Shown here piece after piece: positions 35,001 through 44,451 of a stretch of DNA of 64,000 nt. This DNA comes from Aegilops tauschii subsp. strangulata (taxonomy: Eukaryota; Streptophyta; Magnoliopsida; Poales; Poaceae): positions 151,033,148 through 151,097,147 of the forward strand of contig NC_053040.3 of the NCBI RefSeq assembly GCF_002575655.3. Direction: 5' to 3'. Positions within the stretch are counted from its first letter, which is position 1, and each line of letters begins with the position of its first letter. The notes beneath the pieces were generated by a model. That model ran no database searches. It saw nothing but the letters and a program-made list of their open reading frames with translations, and had not been told where the DNA came from. The translations under genes were made by a program, and so were the position numbers.

Positions 35001-35467
35001 TCAACCTATCGTCCTCAATCTAGTGGTCAAGTTGAACGTAGCAATAGAGAAATAAAGCTAATATTACAAAAAATAATGTTAATAGGCCCCGAAAGAATTG
35101 GTCTAAGAAATTGGCTGATGCACTTTGGGCCTATAGAACAGCATATAAAAATCCTATGGGTATGTCCCCCTATAAAATGGTTTATGGAAAAGCTTGTCAT
35201 TTGCCTCTTGAGTTAGAACATAAAGAATATTGGGCAATTAAAGAACTCAACTATGATTTCAAACTTGCCGGTGAAAAGAGGTTATTTGATATTAGATTAC
35301 TAGATGAATGGAGGACCCAAGCCTACGAAAATTCCAAGCTATTTAAAGAAAAAGTGAAAAGATGCATGATAAAAGAATCCAAAAGCAAGAATTCAAAGTT
35401 GGTGAATATGTTCTTTTGTACAACTCTCATTTCAGATTCTTTGCAGGAAAACTTCTCTCTAAATGGG
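32100..35467 (+). pseudogene. Athila-like pol: protease, RT, RNase H, integrase (broken)
   Basis: Pol copies element RNA into DNA and inserts it. The aspartic protease core DLGAS is at about 32160. A long open frame to 33829 carries FLVLGSPQDDF, then the RT region with GYRMVIDFRKLNKAI, FCFLDGYSGF, MPFGLCNAPTTFQRCM and the catalytic FMDDF at 33470-33484. Near 33583 one base appears to be missing, and RT continues in another frame. RNase H reads EIMCDASDYAIGAVLGQ (33907-) and [12 protein letters not shown], with a TAA near 33970. Integrase (34550-35460) has the HHCC-like SCDECQRIG, then FDYMGPFP, MTDGGSHF and SSGQVERSN (DDE). A stop at 34473-34475 and a frame change near 35100 break it. It ends at 35467 because of the Tat-1 insertion. 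Confidence 0.85.
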
Positions 35468-35931
35468 TGTCGGTGTCAAAACCGGTGGATCTCGGGTAGG
35501 GGGTCCCGAACTGTGCGTCTGAGGATCGAAGGTAATAGGAGACAGGGACATGATGTTTACCCAGGTTCGGGCCCTCTTGATGGAGGTAATACCCTACTTC
35601 CTGCTTGATTATCTTGGATGAATATGGGGTTTACAATAGTTGATCTACCTCGAGATCGTAATGGATAAACCCTAGACGTCTAGCATGTATGATTATGATT
35701 GCCTCTATGGACTAAACCCTCCAGTTTATATAGACACCAGAGGGACCTAGGGTTATACAGAGTCGGTTTACGGAGGAAGGAATCTTCATATCCGAACGCC
35801 AAGCTTGCCTTCCACGTAAAGGAGAGTCCCATCCGTACACGGGAAGAAGTCTTCTATATTCATGGCCCATTAGTCCGGCCCACGTCACTTAGCCCGGACG
35901 CCCGAGGACCCCTTAATCCAGGACTCCCTCA
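35468..35931 (-). repeat. 3' LTR of Tat-1 (464 bp)
   Basis: On the minus strand it runs TGAGGGAGTCCTGG ... CCGACA. On the plus strand it starts TGTCGGTGTCAAAACCGG and ends CTCCCTCA. The phrase GATGTTTACCCAGGTTCGGG is typical of this abundant Triticeae LTR. The upstream five bases ATGGG (35463-35467) would be the target duplication. Confidence 0.85.
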
Positions 35932-36479
35932 GTAGCCTCTGAACCATGATTCATTGACAATGTGTCCGGCGCGCAGATTGTCTTCGGCATTGCAAGGTGG
36001 GTTCCTCCTCCGAATACTTCAAAGTAGTCCTCGAACACAGAAAACGTGTCCGGCTCTGCAAAACAGGCACCACACACAGCCGTAGAGAGTATAATGTTTA
36101 ACAAGTCCCATCTACTGACAACTTTTGTAGCAAGACGTTACGTCCCTGCCCGGTTATTATTTCGAACCGTTTTTGTCATCTTCCCGCTCCATGTTTTGAG
36201 ACGCGGTTTTCATTGGCACGTCTTGTCGAAGCAGAGATCGTGCCCCCTTATCGTGGGATTCTCATCAATACGGGTGTGGGTAATCCAACCGCGCCGTCTG
36301 CACGACCCTTGGGGAATAGGCGATTTTTAAGGCGAGTGGGGAGGCACTTGATATTCACTGCCTTTATAAGGGGATAAGGATCCACTCTTTCACCCACGCC
36401 TTCCTCCTCTCTGCCCATCCATTCTCGAGCTCCAGCGCCCAAGCTTCCATCCTTTCCGACCCCAAAAAGCACTCCGACC
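35932..36479. other. Tat-1 spacer between antisense ORF start and 3' LTR
   Basis: No coding region is recognised. The sequence just before the antisense ORF (36360-36479) contains TATAAGGGGATAAGG and a CT-rich stretch, so it could serve as promoter and 5' UTR for that ORF. Its orientation is away from the LTR. Confidence 0.45.
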
Positions 36480-39400
36480 ATGTCCGGATCTGGAGCTCAG
36501 GGCAAGTGGATGGCCTCCTCCGTCACAGAGGAGAACATCACAGAGCTCCGGGAAGCGGGGTACTTGGCCCAGGAAATCGCCCACCAGCTTCCGACCAAGG
36601 GGCAGATCGTCCCCACCTCGGAGCCCAACAAGAGGGTGGTACTCATCCCCCACTTCATCCGTGGGTTAGGATTTCCCCTCCACCCCTTCGTCCGCGGACT
36701 CATGTTCTACTACGGGCTAGATTTCCATGATCTAGCCCCAAATTCTTTCCTCAACATCTCGGCATTCATTGTCGTGTGCGAGGCCTTCCTCCGCATCCCA
36801 CCCAACTTTGGATTATGGCTAAAGATCTTCAATGTGAAGCCGAAAGTCGTGCATGGTCAACATGCAGAGTGCGAGGGCACCATGGTGAGCAAACTGTCCA
36901 ACGTCACATGGCCCACAGGCACCTTTGTGGAGACCGCCAAAGGGTGGCAACATCAGTGGTTCTATGTCACAGAGCCCCGTGACACCACCTGGGCCGCGGC
37001 TCCCGAATTCAAGTCTGGGCCCCCAATGCGGCTTACCTCTTGGCTAAACAAAGGCCTGGACTGGGCGTCGCCAGACGAGGTGTCAGCGCTGCAGACGCGC
37101 ATCAAGAGCATGGTGGACAAGAACATCAAGCTCGTCAATGTGATCCAGGTGATGCTTTTTCGCCAGATCCTTCCTTGCCAAAGCCAGACTTGCCATTTGT
37201 GGGAGTTCGATCCGGCCAAGCACCAGACCTTGCAATAGTTCTCCGGCTCCACGCACAAAGGTATCTGGAAGGTGCTTTTCAAGGCCAATCAGTCGTGGCC
37301 GAAGACGACCGAGGACCGCGGATATAACCTGACTCATCCAGCCAGTCCGGTAAGTTCTTCATACTTCAAGGTGTATCTCTACCTGTGCATTCAAGGAAGA
37401 TGTCTAACCTTCTCCATTTGTCTTTTCAGGGCTGGATAAAGAAGGCGGAGTGGATCCAGTGTCCGGCTCCGCTCCCTGAAAACCCAGCTATCCCACTTCT
37501 GACGAAGATGCTGGTTTCGGCGCCATACAAGACGCGGAGAAGAAGGCCAAGAAGAAGGGCTAGGAGGCAAGAAGCGGCCTCCGCCGTAAAGGCACTTCGG
37601 ACGCAACGTCCGAAGATGCCGAAAACAACTCCTCCCCCGTCGAGAATGACGAGGAGTTGGAGGAAAGCAATTTCCCCCCCCCCCCCCCGAGGGGGGAAGG
37701 AAGAAAAGGGCGGCCTCCACGGATCTGGAGGCAGAGGCAGAGGCTTCCAAGAAAGGGAGGGTCTCCCTTGCGGACAATTCCGAATCAGACACCGATAGCA
37801 GCCCTGAGTGGCGTCCTAGGGAGAAGCCCCTTGCCGGATCGTAAGTAATCAAAGGCACTTATGCACATATATATCCATCTCCTTTACTTCGTGGTTCTAA
37901 CATGTTGAATCATGCGCTGCAGTCCGGCTCATACCCACCTCCAGCGATCCTCATCTTCGGGGAATTCGCTGGATCCAAATGTGATCGACAGCGAGTCGCC
38001 TCCGCTGGCCTCCTCCCCCAAGGCTACGGACGATGCCGAGGTGTTGTCCCGAAGGACCCTCCCAGGCCAGGGAGAGGTACAGGAGGCCGTCGAGGTGGTG
38101 CCAGAGGGTGATGCCTCGGCCACCGGACACATGGGGGAGCAGACCCCCCTGGAAACTGGCGATGGAGGCCATACCCAATTCGGCCCCTAGCCGAATACTA
38201 ATCCGGAGGGCCATACATCTCCGGAATCAGGTAAACAGCCTCCTTCGAAAGAAGGAGGTGCACCTATTCCGCCGGTGACCTCGGTCCATCCAGAGGCACC
38301 GGATACTCTATTGGAAGCTCTTCAAGTTGCTTCCATTGTAGAAGAACACTGTATCCTTATGGGTACGGTGGTTGAGAGGGTTCAGTCTGCTAAAGGCGGA
38401 CTGACCGAAGCCTGCGCCAGCCTTCTAACAGGCTTTGAGGTATGTGACGTAATTATGCAAAAAGAATGCCGTAGTACAGACAGTGGCCCCTGAGACTCTG
38501 TCTTGTTTTCGAAAACAAAGGCCGGACAGAGGATCGAATAATTTTTGTAGGAGACTAATCATATATCTCTATGTGAATAAGCATGCGTCAATGCTGGCTG
38601 CGACCTCCCATTCTGCCGAAGTCTCCAAACTGAAGCAGAGTCTGGAGCGCGCCGATGAAGAGATCGGCCGTGTCAAAAAAAACTAGAGGACAAGCAAGGT
38701 ATGCAATGGCCTGTTCAGATCTAAAATGATATGAATTGTTGGTGTTGATCATGTTATTATGATGTTTCATAGGAGCTGCGGTCGAGGTGGAGTCCCTCAA
38801 GAACGCGCTGGCCGAGGCCCAGAAGAAAGCGGAGAAGGAACAAGTCCCCTGCAAAAAACACGAGTCAAGGGTCGGGGAGGTTCAGCAGGAGCTCAAGGAC
38901 GCCATAAAGCAATGCGAGTCCTTGGAGCGCAAGATTGCGGACCAAGAGTTCAAACTTGCTAAGGCCCGCCAAAGCGCACAAGAGGCCCGGGTTGAAGCCC
39001 GGGGCGCCCTCCGGGAAATCCAGGAGGCCAAGCAGATTGCGGCAGGTAAGGCCTTTATTATGTAGAGCAAATTTGTGAAGAAAAAGTACCTCTTACTGAC
39101 CCGGATTTGGAGTTCTCCAGGAGCGTTTGCGGATCTGCCTTGCAGTGTTGCTGATGCTACGGAGTTCTTCCGAGCCGAAGAAAGGAGCTCAACGGAGAAG
39201 CTGTTCTGGTCGCAATACCTTGCGTCAGAGCATCCGGTGCCCCTTAGCGATCAGCTGAAACAGCTGACCGAGCTGCATAGGGTGGTCGGATTGGCCATTA
39301 AGGATTTGATAATCCATCTATGCCCTGCCGAAGCCATGCCCAGCAGCCACTTCAGGCTCGTGAAGCGGTTGGTCGATGCCTGCCCTCGGCTTGATGCCAT

Positions 39401-39604
39401 AAAGTGGTCGGTCTGCATTGAAGGTGCGCGGATGGCCTTCGCCCGTGTCAAGGTACAGTGGGCGAAGATGAACGTCGTCAAGCTTGCGACCGAGGGACCG
39501 CCTGTGGGCAAAGAGCACCGCACGCCCGAGCGGTATTTTGATGATGTCCTGGAAGGATCCCGCATTGTAGAGGGCCAGTGTGCGAAGGACATTATCTTTA
39601 AATG
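36480..39604 (+). pseudogene. Antisense ORF of Tat-1 (Transposase_28 / putative gypsy type transposon), multi-exon, broken
   Basis: This runs opposite to Tat-1 gag-pol. Exon 1 starts at 36480 (MSGSGAQGKW) and carries the shared domain: PHFIRGLGFPLHPFVRGL, FYYGLDFHDLAPN, VCEAFLRIPP and WQHQWFYVTEP. TAG at 37237-37239 interrupts it before a good donor (GTAAGT at about 37350). Later coding-like blocks begin after acceptors at about 37430 and 37921, and again near 38772 and 39119. They encode an acidic and basic low-complexity region, then a coiled coil (KNALAEAQKKAEKE, QQELKDAIKQCESLE, KLAKARQSAQEARVEA), and a C-terminal globular segment ending KDIIFK at 39604. A G/C homopolymer (about 37675-37688) lies inside exon 2. 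Function is unknown. The intron-exon architecture with a real coiled coil argues for a former gene rather than a chance ORF. Confidence 0.75.
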
Positions 39605-40808
39605 AATCTATTCGTGTTATCCGGTCCTGTATTATGGAACAAAGCCTATATGTAATATATTGCTTGTTGTTTTTTGAAAATATTTCCTCTGGTGCGGCCG
39701 TTTATTAAATCTAAGAGTTGGCCAGTCGTCAGCTTCAGCCCCCATGTAGGTAGTATGGGGATGTTCGGGTTGGAACCTAAACACACTTGACCCATGAGTT
39801 TGGTCCTTGAAGGAGGTGTTTAGTGCAGCGAACCAGGCAATCGGACTATGTGGCTTTATCACCCTCACTTAGCCATAGGAGTTTGACAATAGGAGTGCAG
39901 GCGCAGCCCCTAGTTAGTATTTGTTTATCCGGACTAGGGCGATGTAGACACCTGATCGGGTGGAGGCCGATCCGTCGCATAATGCGGAAAAAAACGCAAG
40001 AGATTTATGTTTAGCCACCGAATAGCTGACCAGCTCTCGCCGCATCATGACAATCATTTTTCGGCTTTCTCTACTGAGGTGTTTATCCGGATAAACCAGA
40101 AACACAATCGCAGTAGTTCTCCCTTTACTACCCTAGCCGATAAGACGGAACGTAAGGTAGCAAGCACAGGAGCCGGGCAACCCAGCTATTGACCAAAGAC
40201 ATGATTCGGAGCTGATGCATATAATGCTATATTCGGGGCGCCGAATTATACTGTAAAAAGTGTTTGGACTTGTTGCAAATGTATGGAGCGCAATGGAGCC
40301 CCTGGCGAGTTAAGTCGTACCGAAGTGTACGGGTGCAATCGATAAAAATAGTGAAATATAATGAAGGAGTAAGCCAGTGCCACATATGTTGGGCCGCAAA
40401 CTGTTTCCATTATAATCTGATTGATACGTCAAAGCATATTTGTACAAATAATGCGATAAGCAACAGGGCTATTTAACATGCCGAGACCAAGGGGAAGCTG
40501 TGTGTGGGTCCTAAAAACAGGCAAAGTGATCGTCAAGAAGATCATCTAGATATTCTGCCACATGTCTATGTTGCTTGCCTCCTTGGTATGTTTATCCTTT
40601 GAAAGGATCGACGATCAGGCCGTCATGAGGGCCATGTGGAAAAGAAACCTAAAAAGGGTAGAGAGAAAAGGGAAAGTATGAGTGCCCAGATAAGGTCGAG
40701 CCATATTGTGGACCATGATCGACGAAAGGAAAAGGGAAAGTACGAGTGCCCATGTACGCGTGGTATGTACGCCACAATTCGGTCGGGACTGAGATGGAGG
40801 CCGAATTG
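39605..40808. other. Tat-1 internal spacer
   Basis: No reverse transcriptase, RNase H or integrase motif was found in any frame. The text resembles the non-coding stretch found between pol and the antisense ORF of Tat elements. A near-direct repeat of GAAAGGGAAAGTATGAGTGCCCA (about 40669 and 40733) is present. Confidence 0.5.
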
Positions 40809-43800
40809 CTAGTCAAACTCCTGACGAGCTGGACTGTCATGCTGCGGAGTAGTCCGGACTCGTTTAATAGTGTCCGGGGGCTTCGCCGCCGAATTGATGT
40901 TCTGCTTGATAAGGCCGCCCTGTACTTCCGCTGCCAGGGCCGCGGTTTGCTCCTCGGTACGAAGGGAGCGTTCCATGTTTCCGTTGACTGTTATGACACC
41001 GCGTGGTCCGGGCATCTTAAGTTTGAGATAGGCATAGTATGGCACCGCATTGAAGCGAGCAAATGCGGTTCGTCCGAGCAGTGCGTGATAGCCACTGCGG
41101 AAGGGGACGATGTCGAAGATCAAGTCTTCGCTTCAAAAGTTGTCGGACGATCCGAAGACGACTTCCAATGTGATTGAGCCCATGCAACGGGCCTCTACAC
41201 CTGGTATTACTCCTTTAAAGGTAGTTTTTGTGGGCTTGATCCTAATAGAGCAGGTTAAGGCTGCTGCCACCGTCCATGAGGACTCGCGTGAGGTGGAATC
41301 CATCAATGATTGGGTCGAGGACCAATGCGGCTGAGCCGCCATGACGGATACTGGTCGGATGGTCCCTGCGATCGAAAGTGATCGGGCAGGATGACCATCG
41401 ATTGAAATTTGGGGCGACTGGTTCTATCGCATAGACGTCCCTGAGCGCGCGTTTGCGCTCCCTCTTGGGGATATGAGTAACGTATATCATGTTCACCGTT
41501 TTGACTTGGGGGGGGGATTTCTTCTGTCCCCCTCTGTTCGGTGGACGGGGCTCCTCGTCATCGTCCTCACTTGCCGATCCCTTCTCCTTATTCTCAGTAT
41601 TTAACTTACTGGCATGTTTAAAGACCCAACAGCTTCTGTTGGTATGATTGGCGGGTTTATCGGGGGTGCCGTGGATCTGACATGGTCGATCGAGGACTCG
41701 GTCCAAGCTGGATGAGCCCGGATTGCTTCTTTTAAATGGCTTCTTCCGCTGACCGAACTTGGAGCCACTGAATGCGACGTTGACTGTCGTGTCATCGGTA
41801 TTGTCACCGTTGTTCCAATGCTTGTGCCCGTTGCGTCGGGGCTTGCCGTTGCTATTTCTGTCTTCAGAGGTGCCAGGTTCGCTTGCATTGTTTCTGCTAC
41901 GGGCTAGCCAACTATCTTTGCCTGCGCAAAAGCGAGTCATAAGTGCCGTGAGGGCTGCCATGGACTTCGGCTTTTCTTGGCCAAGGTGTCGGGTGAGCCA
42001 TTCGTCGTGAATGCTATGCTTAAAGGCCGCTAGGGCTTCGGCATCCGGACAGTCGACGATCTGGTTCTTTTTAATTAGGAACCTGGTCCAGAATTTCCTG
42101 GCCGACTCTGCGGGCTGTTGAACGATGTGACTTAAGTCATCGGCATCCGGAGGTCGGACGTATGTACCCTGGAAGTTATCGCGGAAGGCGTCTTCCAAGT
42201 CCTCCAAGCTGCCAATGGAGTTTTCTGGCAGGCTATTTAACCAGTGCCGAGCTGGTCCCTTGAGCTTTAGCAGGAGGTATTTGATGGCATGAAGATCATC
42301 ACTGCGGGCCATATGAATATGGAGGAGAAAGTCCTCAATCCATACTGCGGGATCTGTTGTTCCATCATATGATTCGATATTCACGGGTTTAAACCCTTCT
42401 GGGAATTCATGCTCCATTACTTTGTTAGTGAAGCAGAGGGGGTGTGCGGCGCCTGTATATTGGGCCAAATCGCGATGCAGTTCGGATGGAGTCCGTCTGT
42501 AGTATTTGGCCTGGATGTGGTTATGCTTGTCGTGCCCGGCTAGATAGCCGTCCTCGTGCGTCGGGGCATGCCCCCGCGATCCATAGATCGGTCTGGTCTG
42601 ACCTGCTCTATTTTCCAAGTCCTGCCGTAGATCGTACGTATATTCCTGAGCTGTTGTGTCTCTACTTTTACGGCGAGGTAGTACGGGCTGGTGTTCGGCT
42701 TGAATTGTCATTTTGCCACGACCACGTGGTGGTCGGTCGGCCACGTTACGTGCTGATGGTACGAGCTCCAGCGCCTCGTCGTCGAATTAAGGTAGCAGCT
42801 TACGCTTTGGGTAACTCTTGGTTGGGCGCCCGAGGCCGCATTCCTCAGCTGCCAGGACATTAGTCCACCTGTCATTGAGCAGATCTTGGTCAGCTTGAAG
42901 CTGCTGCTGCTTCTTTTTCAGGCTCCTTGCAGTGGCTATTAGCCGGCGCTTAAAGCGCTCCTGCTCAAGGGTTCCTCGGGCACGATAAAGTCTTCGTCAC
43001 TGAGGCTCACCTCATCCTCAGAGAGTGGAAGGTAATTACTATCCTATGAGTCTTCGTTTGCAGCCTGTTCATCAGGGCTAATTTGCCCATTTTCCCGATC
43101 GTCCTGTTCGGAGGTTGGCTCGATGGGGTCTTCTTGGTCATCGGCATCGTCTGGAGTATTGTTGTCTCCGGTGCCGGTATTGCTGTTTTTTCCACGGCGT
43201 GATTTAGAGCGGCGCCGCTGACGTCGGCACTTTGGTTGTGCCTTAGGAGGCTTATCCTCAACTGGATTTTTCTCGTTATCGCTGTTACCCTTTTTGGGTG
43301 TATCCACCATGTACACGTCATATGAAGAGGTGGCCGTCTAGCGTCCGGTAAACGGCGGGTTTTGGGCCTGCCCTTCTCCGGCAACATCGTCCATACCGTC
43401 GATGCCTTCGGAGCCGTAATCGAGCATGTCGGTTAAGTCCTCGACAGTGGCTATGAAGTGGGTGGTGGGTGGGACGTAAAATTCCCCGCTCTCAGCCCCT
43501 AGTCTGGGCTGGGCGTAGTTCGGACGTTGCCGCTCTGTAATGACGCGGGATCGCATTAAGTCCAGATCCTCGCTTAAAGGTGAGGTTGGGCCAGGGAGAG
43601 GAGAGTTTGTGGAGTACGGCGGGAGGGAAACTCCTTGGACGAGCTCACGCGATGCTGACTCCGAGGGTTCGGAGCCAGTGTTCGGAGAAGAGACCAGCTT
43701 CATGATGATTGCCGGTGACACTACTTCCTCCGGCTCTCCCGTACTAGGCACAATAACCGCAAAAAGTCCGGTGGGCTCGGAAATCCCGTCTTCGAACCTG

Positions 43801-43855
43801 GTGATGCGCTCCGGATCTAAGGCCAGAGCGGAGGTTGGGGTCGCTGATGAAGCTA
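40809..43855 (-). pseudogene. Tat-1 gag and protease, truncated at both ends
   Basis: On the minus strand, gag begins beyond the Tat-2 insertion. It runs through an acidic, serine-rich N-terminal part (43855-43000), a basic QQQ-containing linker, then the retrotransposon gag core (42400-41980) with AAHPLCFTNKVMEHEFPEGF, YDGTTDPAVWIEDFL, LKGPARHWLNSLPENS, FRDNFQGTYV and ARKFWTRFLIKKN. A nucleocapsid-like basic region (41950-41550) and the protease (LVLDPIIDGFHLTRVLMDGGSSLNLLY at 41340-41242) follow, then YHALLGRTAFARFNAV near 41090. The frame breaks near 42744-42800, 43007-43040 and 41240. The protease catalytic Asp-Gly is still present. Confidence 0.85.
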
Positions 43856-44393
43856 TGTACCAAGGGTAGGGTCATAGGCCTGACCTAGATACCCTCCCCT
43901 AGGACATCACCCTAAAGCCAGAAGCATTCGAGGGATATCATCATCCATTCGACCATAAGCGTTCCACTCGGAAGACTCGAAGCCACTCGACCGCAACAAC
44001 TATCACTCGACAGACAGTAGATCTAAAGTCACTATGCACAGCAATGGTCGGGCGTTTACTTCATAGACTTAATGATCATTTATGTCACTTTATTACTAGC
44101 GTTACCAGTAACGCCATGTCTTTATGTACCTTAAACACCTTGTAACGTGGGCTGGCTGGGGTCTGGGCGCACTCTATATAAGCCACCCCCTCCACTAGCA
44201 CAAGGGTTCGACCCCCTGTAACACACACATGCATAATCCAGTCGACCGCCTCCGGGCTCCGAGACGTAGGGCTATTACTTCCTCCGCGAAGGGCCTGAAC
44301 TCGTAAAACTCGTGTGTACAACTTCACCATAGCTAGGATCTTGCCTCCCCATACCTACCCCCCCATTCTACTGACAGTCTTAGATCCACGACA
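43856..44393 (+). repeat. 5' LTR of Tat-2 (538 bp)
   Basis: It starts TGTACCAAGGGTAGGG and ends TTAGATCCACGACA directly before the primer-binding site. A TATATAAG box is at 44175-44182. The start is set from TG and from the end of Tat-1 gag similarity. A second copy (cut by the window end) starts at 63536 and differs at about ten positions over 455 aligned bases. Confidence 0.8.
44175..44182 (+). promoter_or_regulatory. TATA box of the Tat-2 LTR
   Basis: TATATAAG follows CGCACTC within the LTR, about 220 bases before its 3' end. Confidence 0.6.
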
Positions 44394-44395
44394 GT

Positions 44396-44413
44396 TGGCG
44401 CCCACCTTGGGGC
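44396..44413 (+). other. Primer-binding site of Tat-2
   Basis: TGGCGCCCACCTTGGGGC starts two bases after the LTR end. The sequence is the usual type for plant Tat elements; the tRNA was not assigned. Confidence 0.75.
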
Positions 44414-44451
44414 AGGTGTCTTAGCGGCTTCTTGGTGAAGTTGCAATTTTT

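Larger units (their letters stand above)
29329..35467 (+). mobile_element. Athila-like gypsy retrotransposon, 5' part (interrupted at 35468)
   Basis: The 5' LTR (29329-30848), primer-binding site, gag and pol (protease, RT, RNase H, integrase) are in canonical gypsy order. The element stops near the end of integrase, where the LTR of Tat-1 begins. The right half, its 3' LTR and any env-like ORF are not in the window. The five bases before the LTR (GTGCT) would be one copy of the target duplication. Confidence 0.85.
35468..43855 (-). mobile_element. Tat-1: Tat-lineage gypsy element in minus orientation, internally deleted
   Basis: Read on the minus strand, the order is gag and protease (43855 to 40809), spacer (40808 to 39605), an antisense ORF on the plus strand (36480-39604), spacer, and 3' LTR (35931 to 35468). 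Reverse transcriptase, RNase H and integrase are missing between protease and spacer. It inserted into the Athila integrase end at 35468, and Tat-2 inserted into the N-terminal part of its gag at 43856. Its own 5' LTR is therefore outside the window. Confidence 0.8.

Noticed and set aside
44085..44330. Minus-strand ORF of 81 residues
   Set aside because: It falls inside the Tat-2 LTR and has no recognisable content.
43856..44393. LTR belonging to Tat-1 rather than Tat-2
   Set aside because: The primer-binding site follows on the plus strand and plus-strand gag starts 58 bases later. Tat-1 has a different LTR sequence at 35468-35931.
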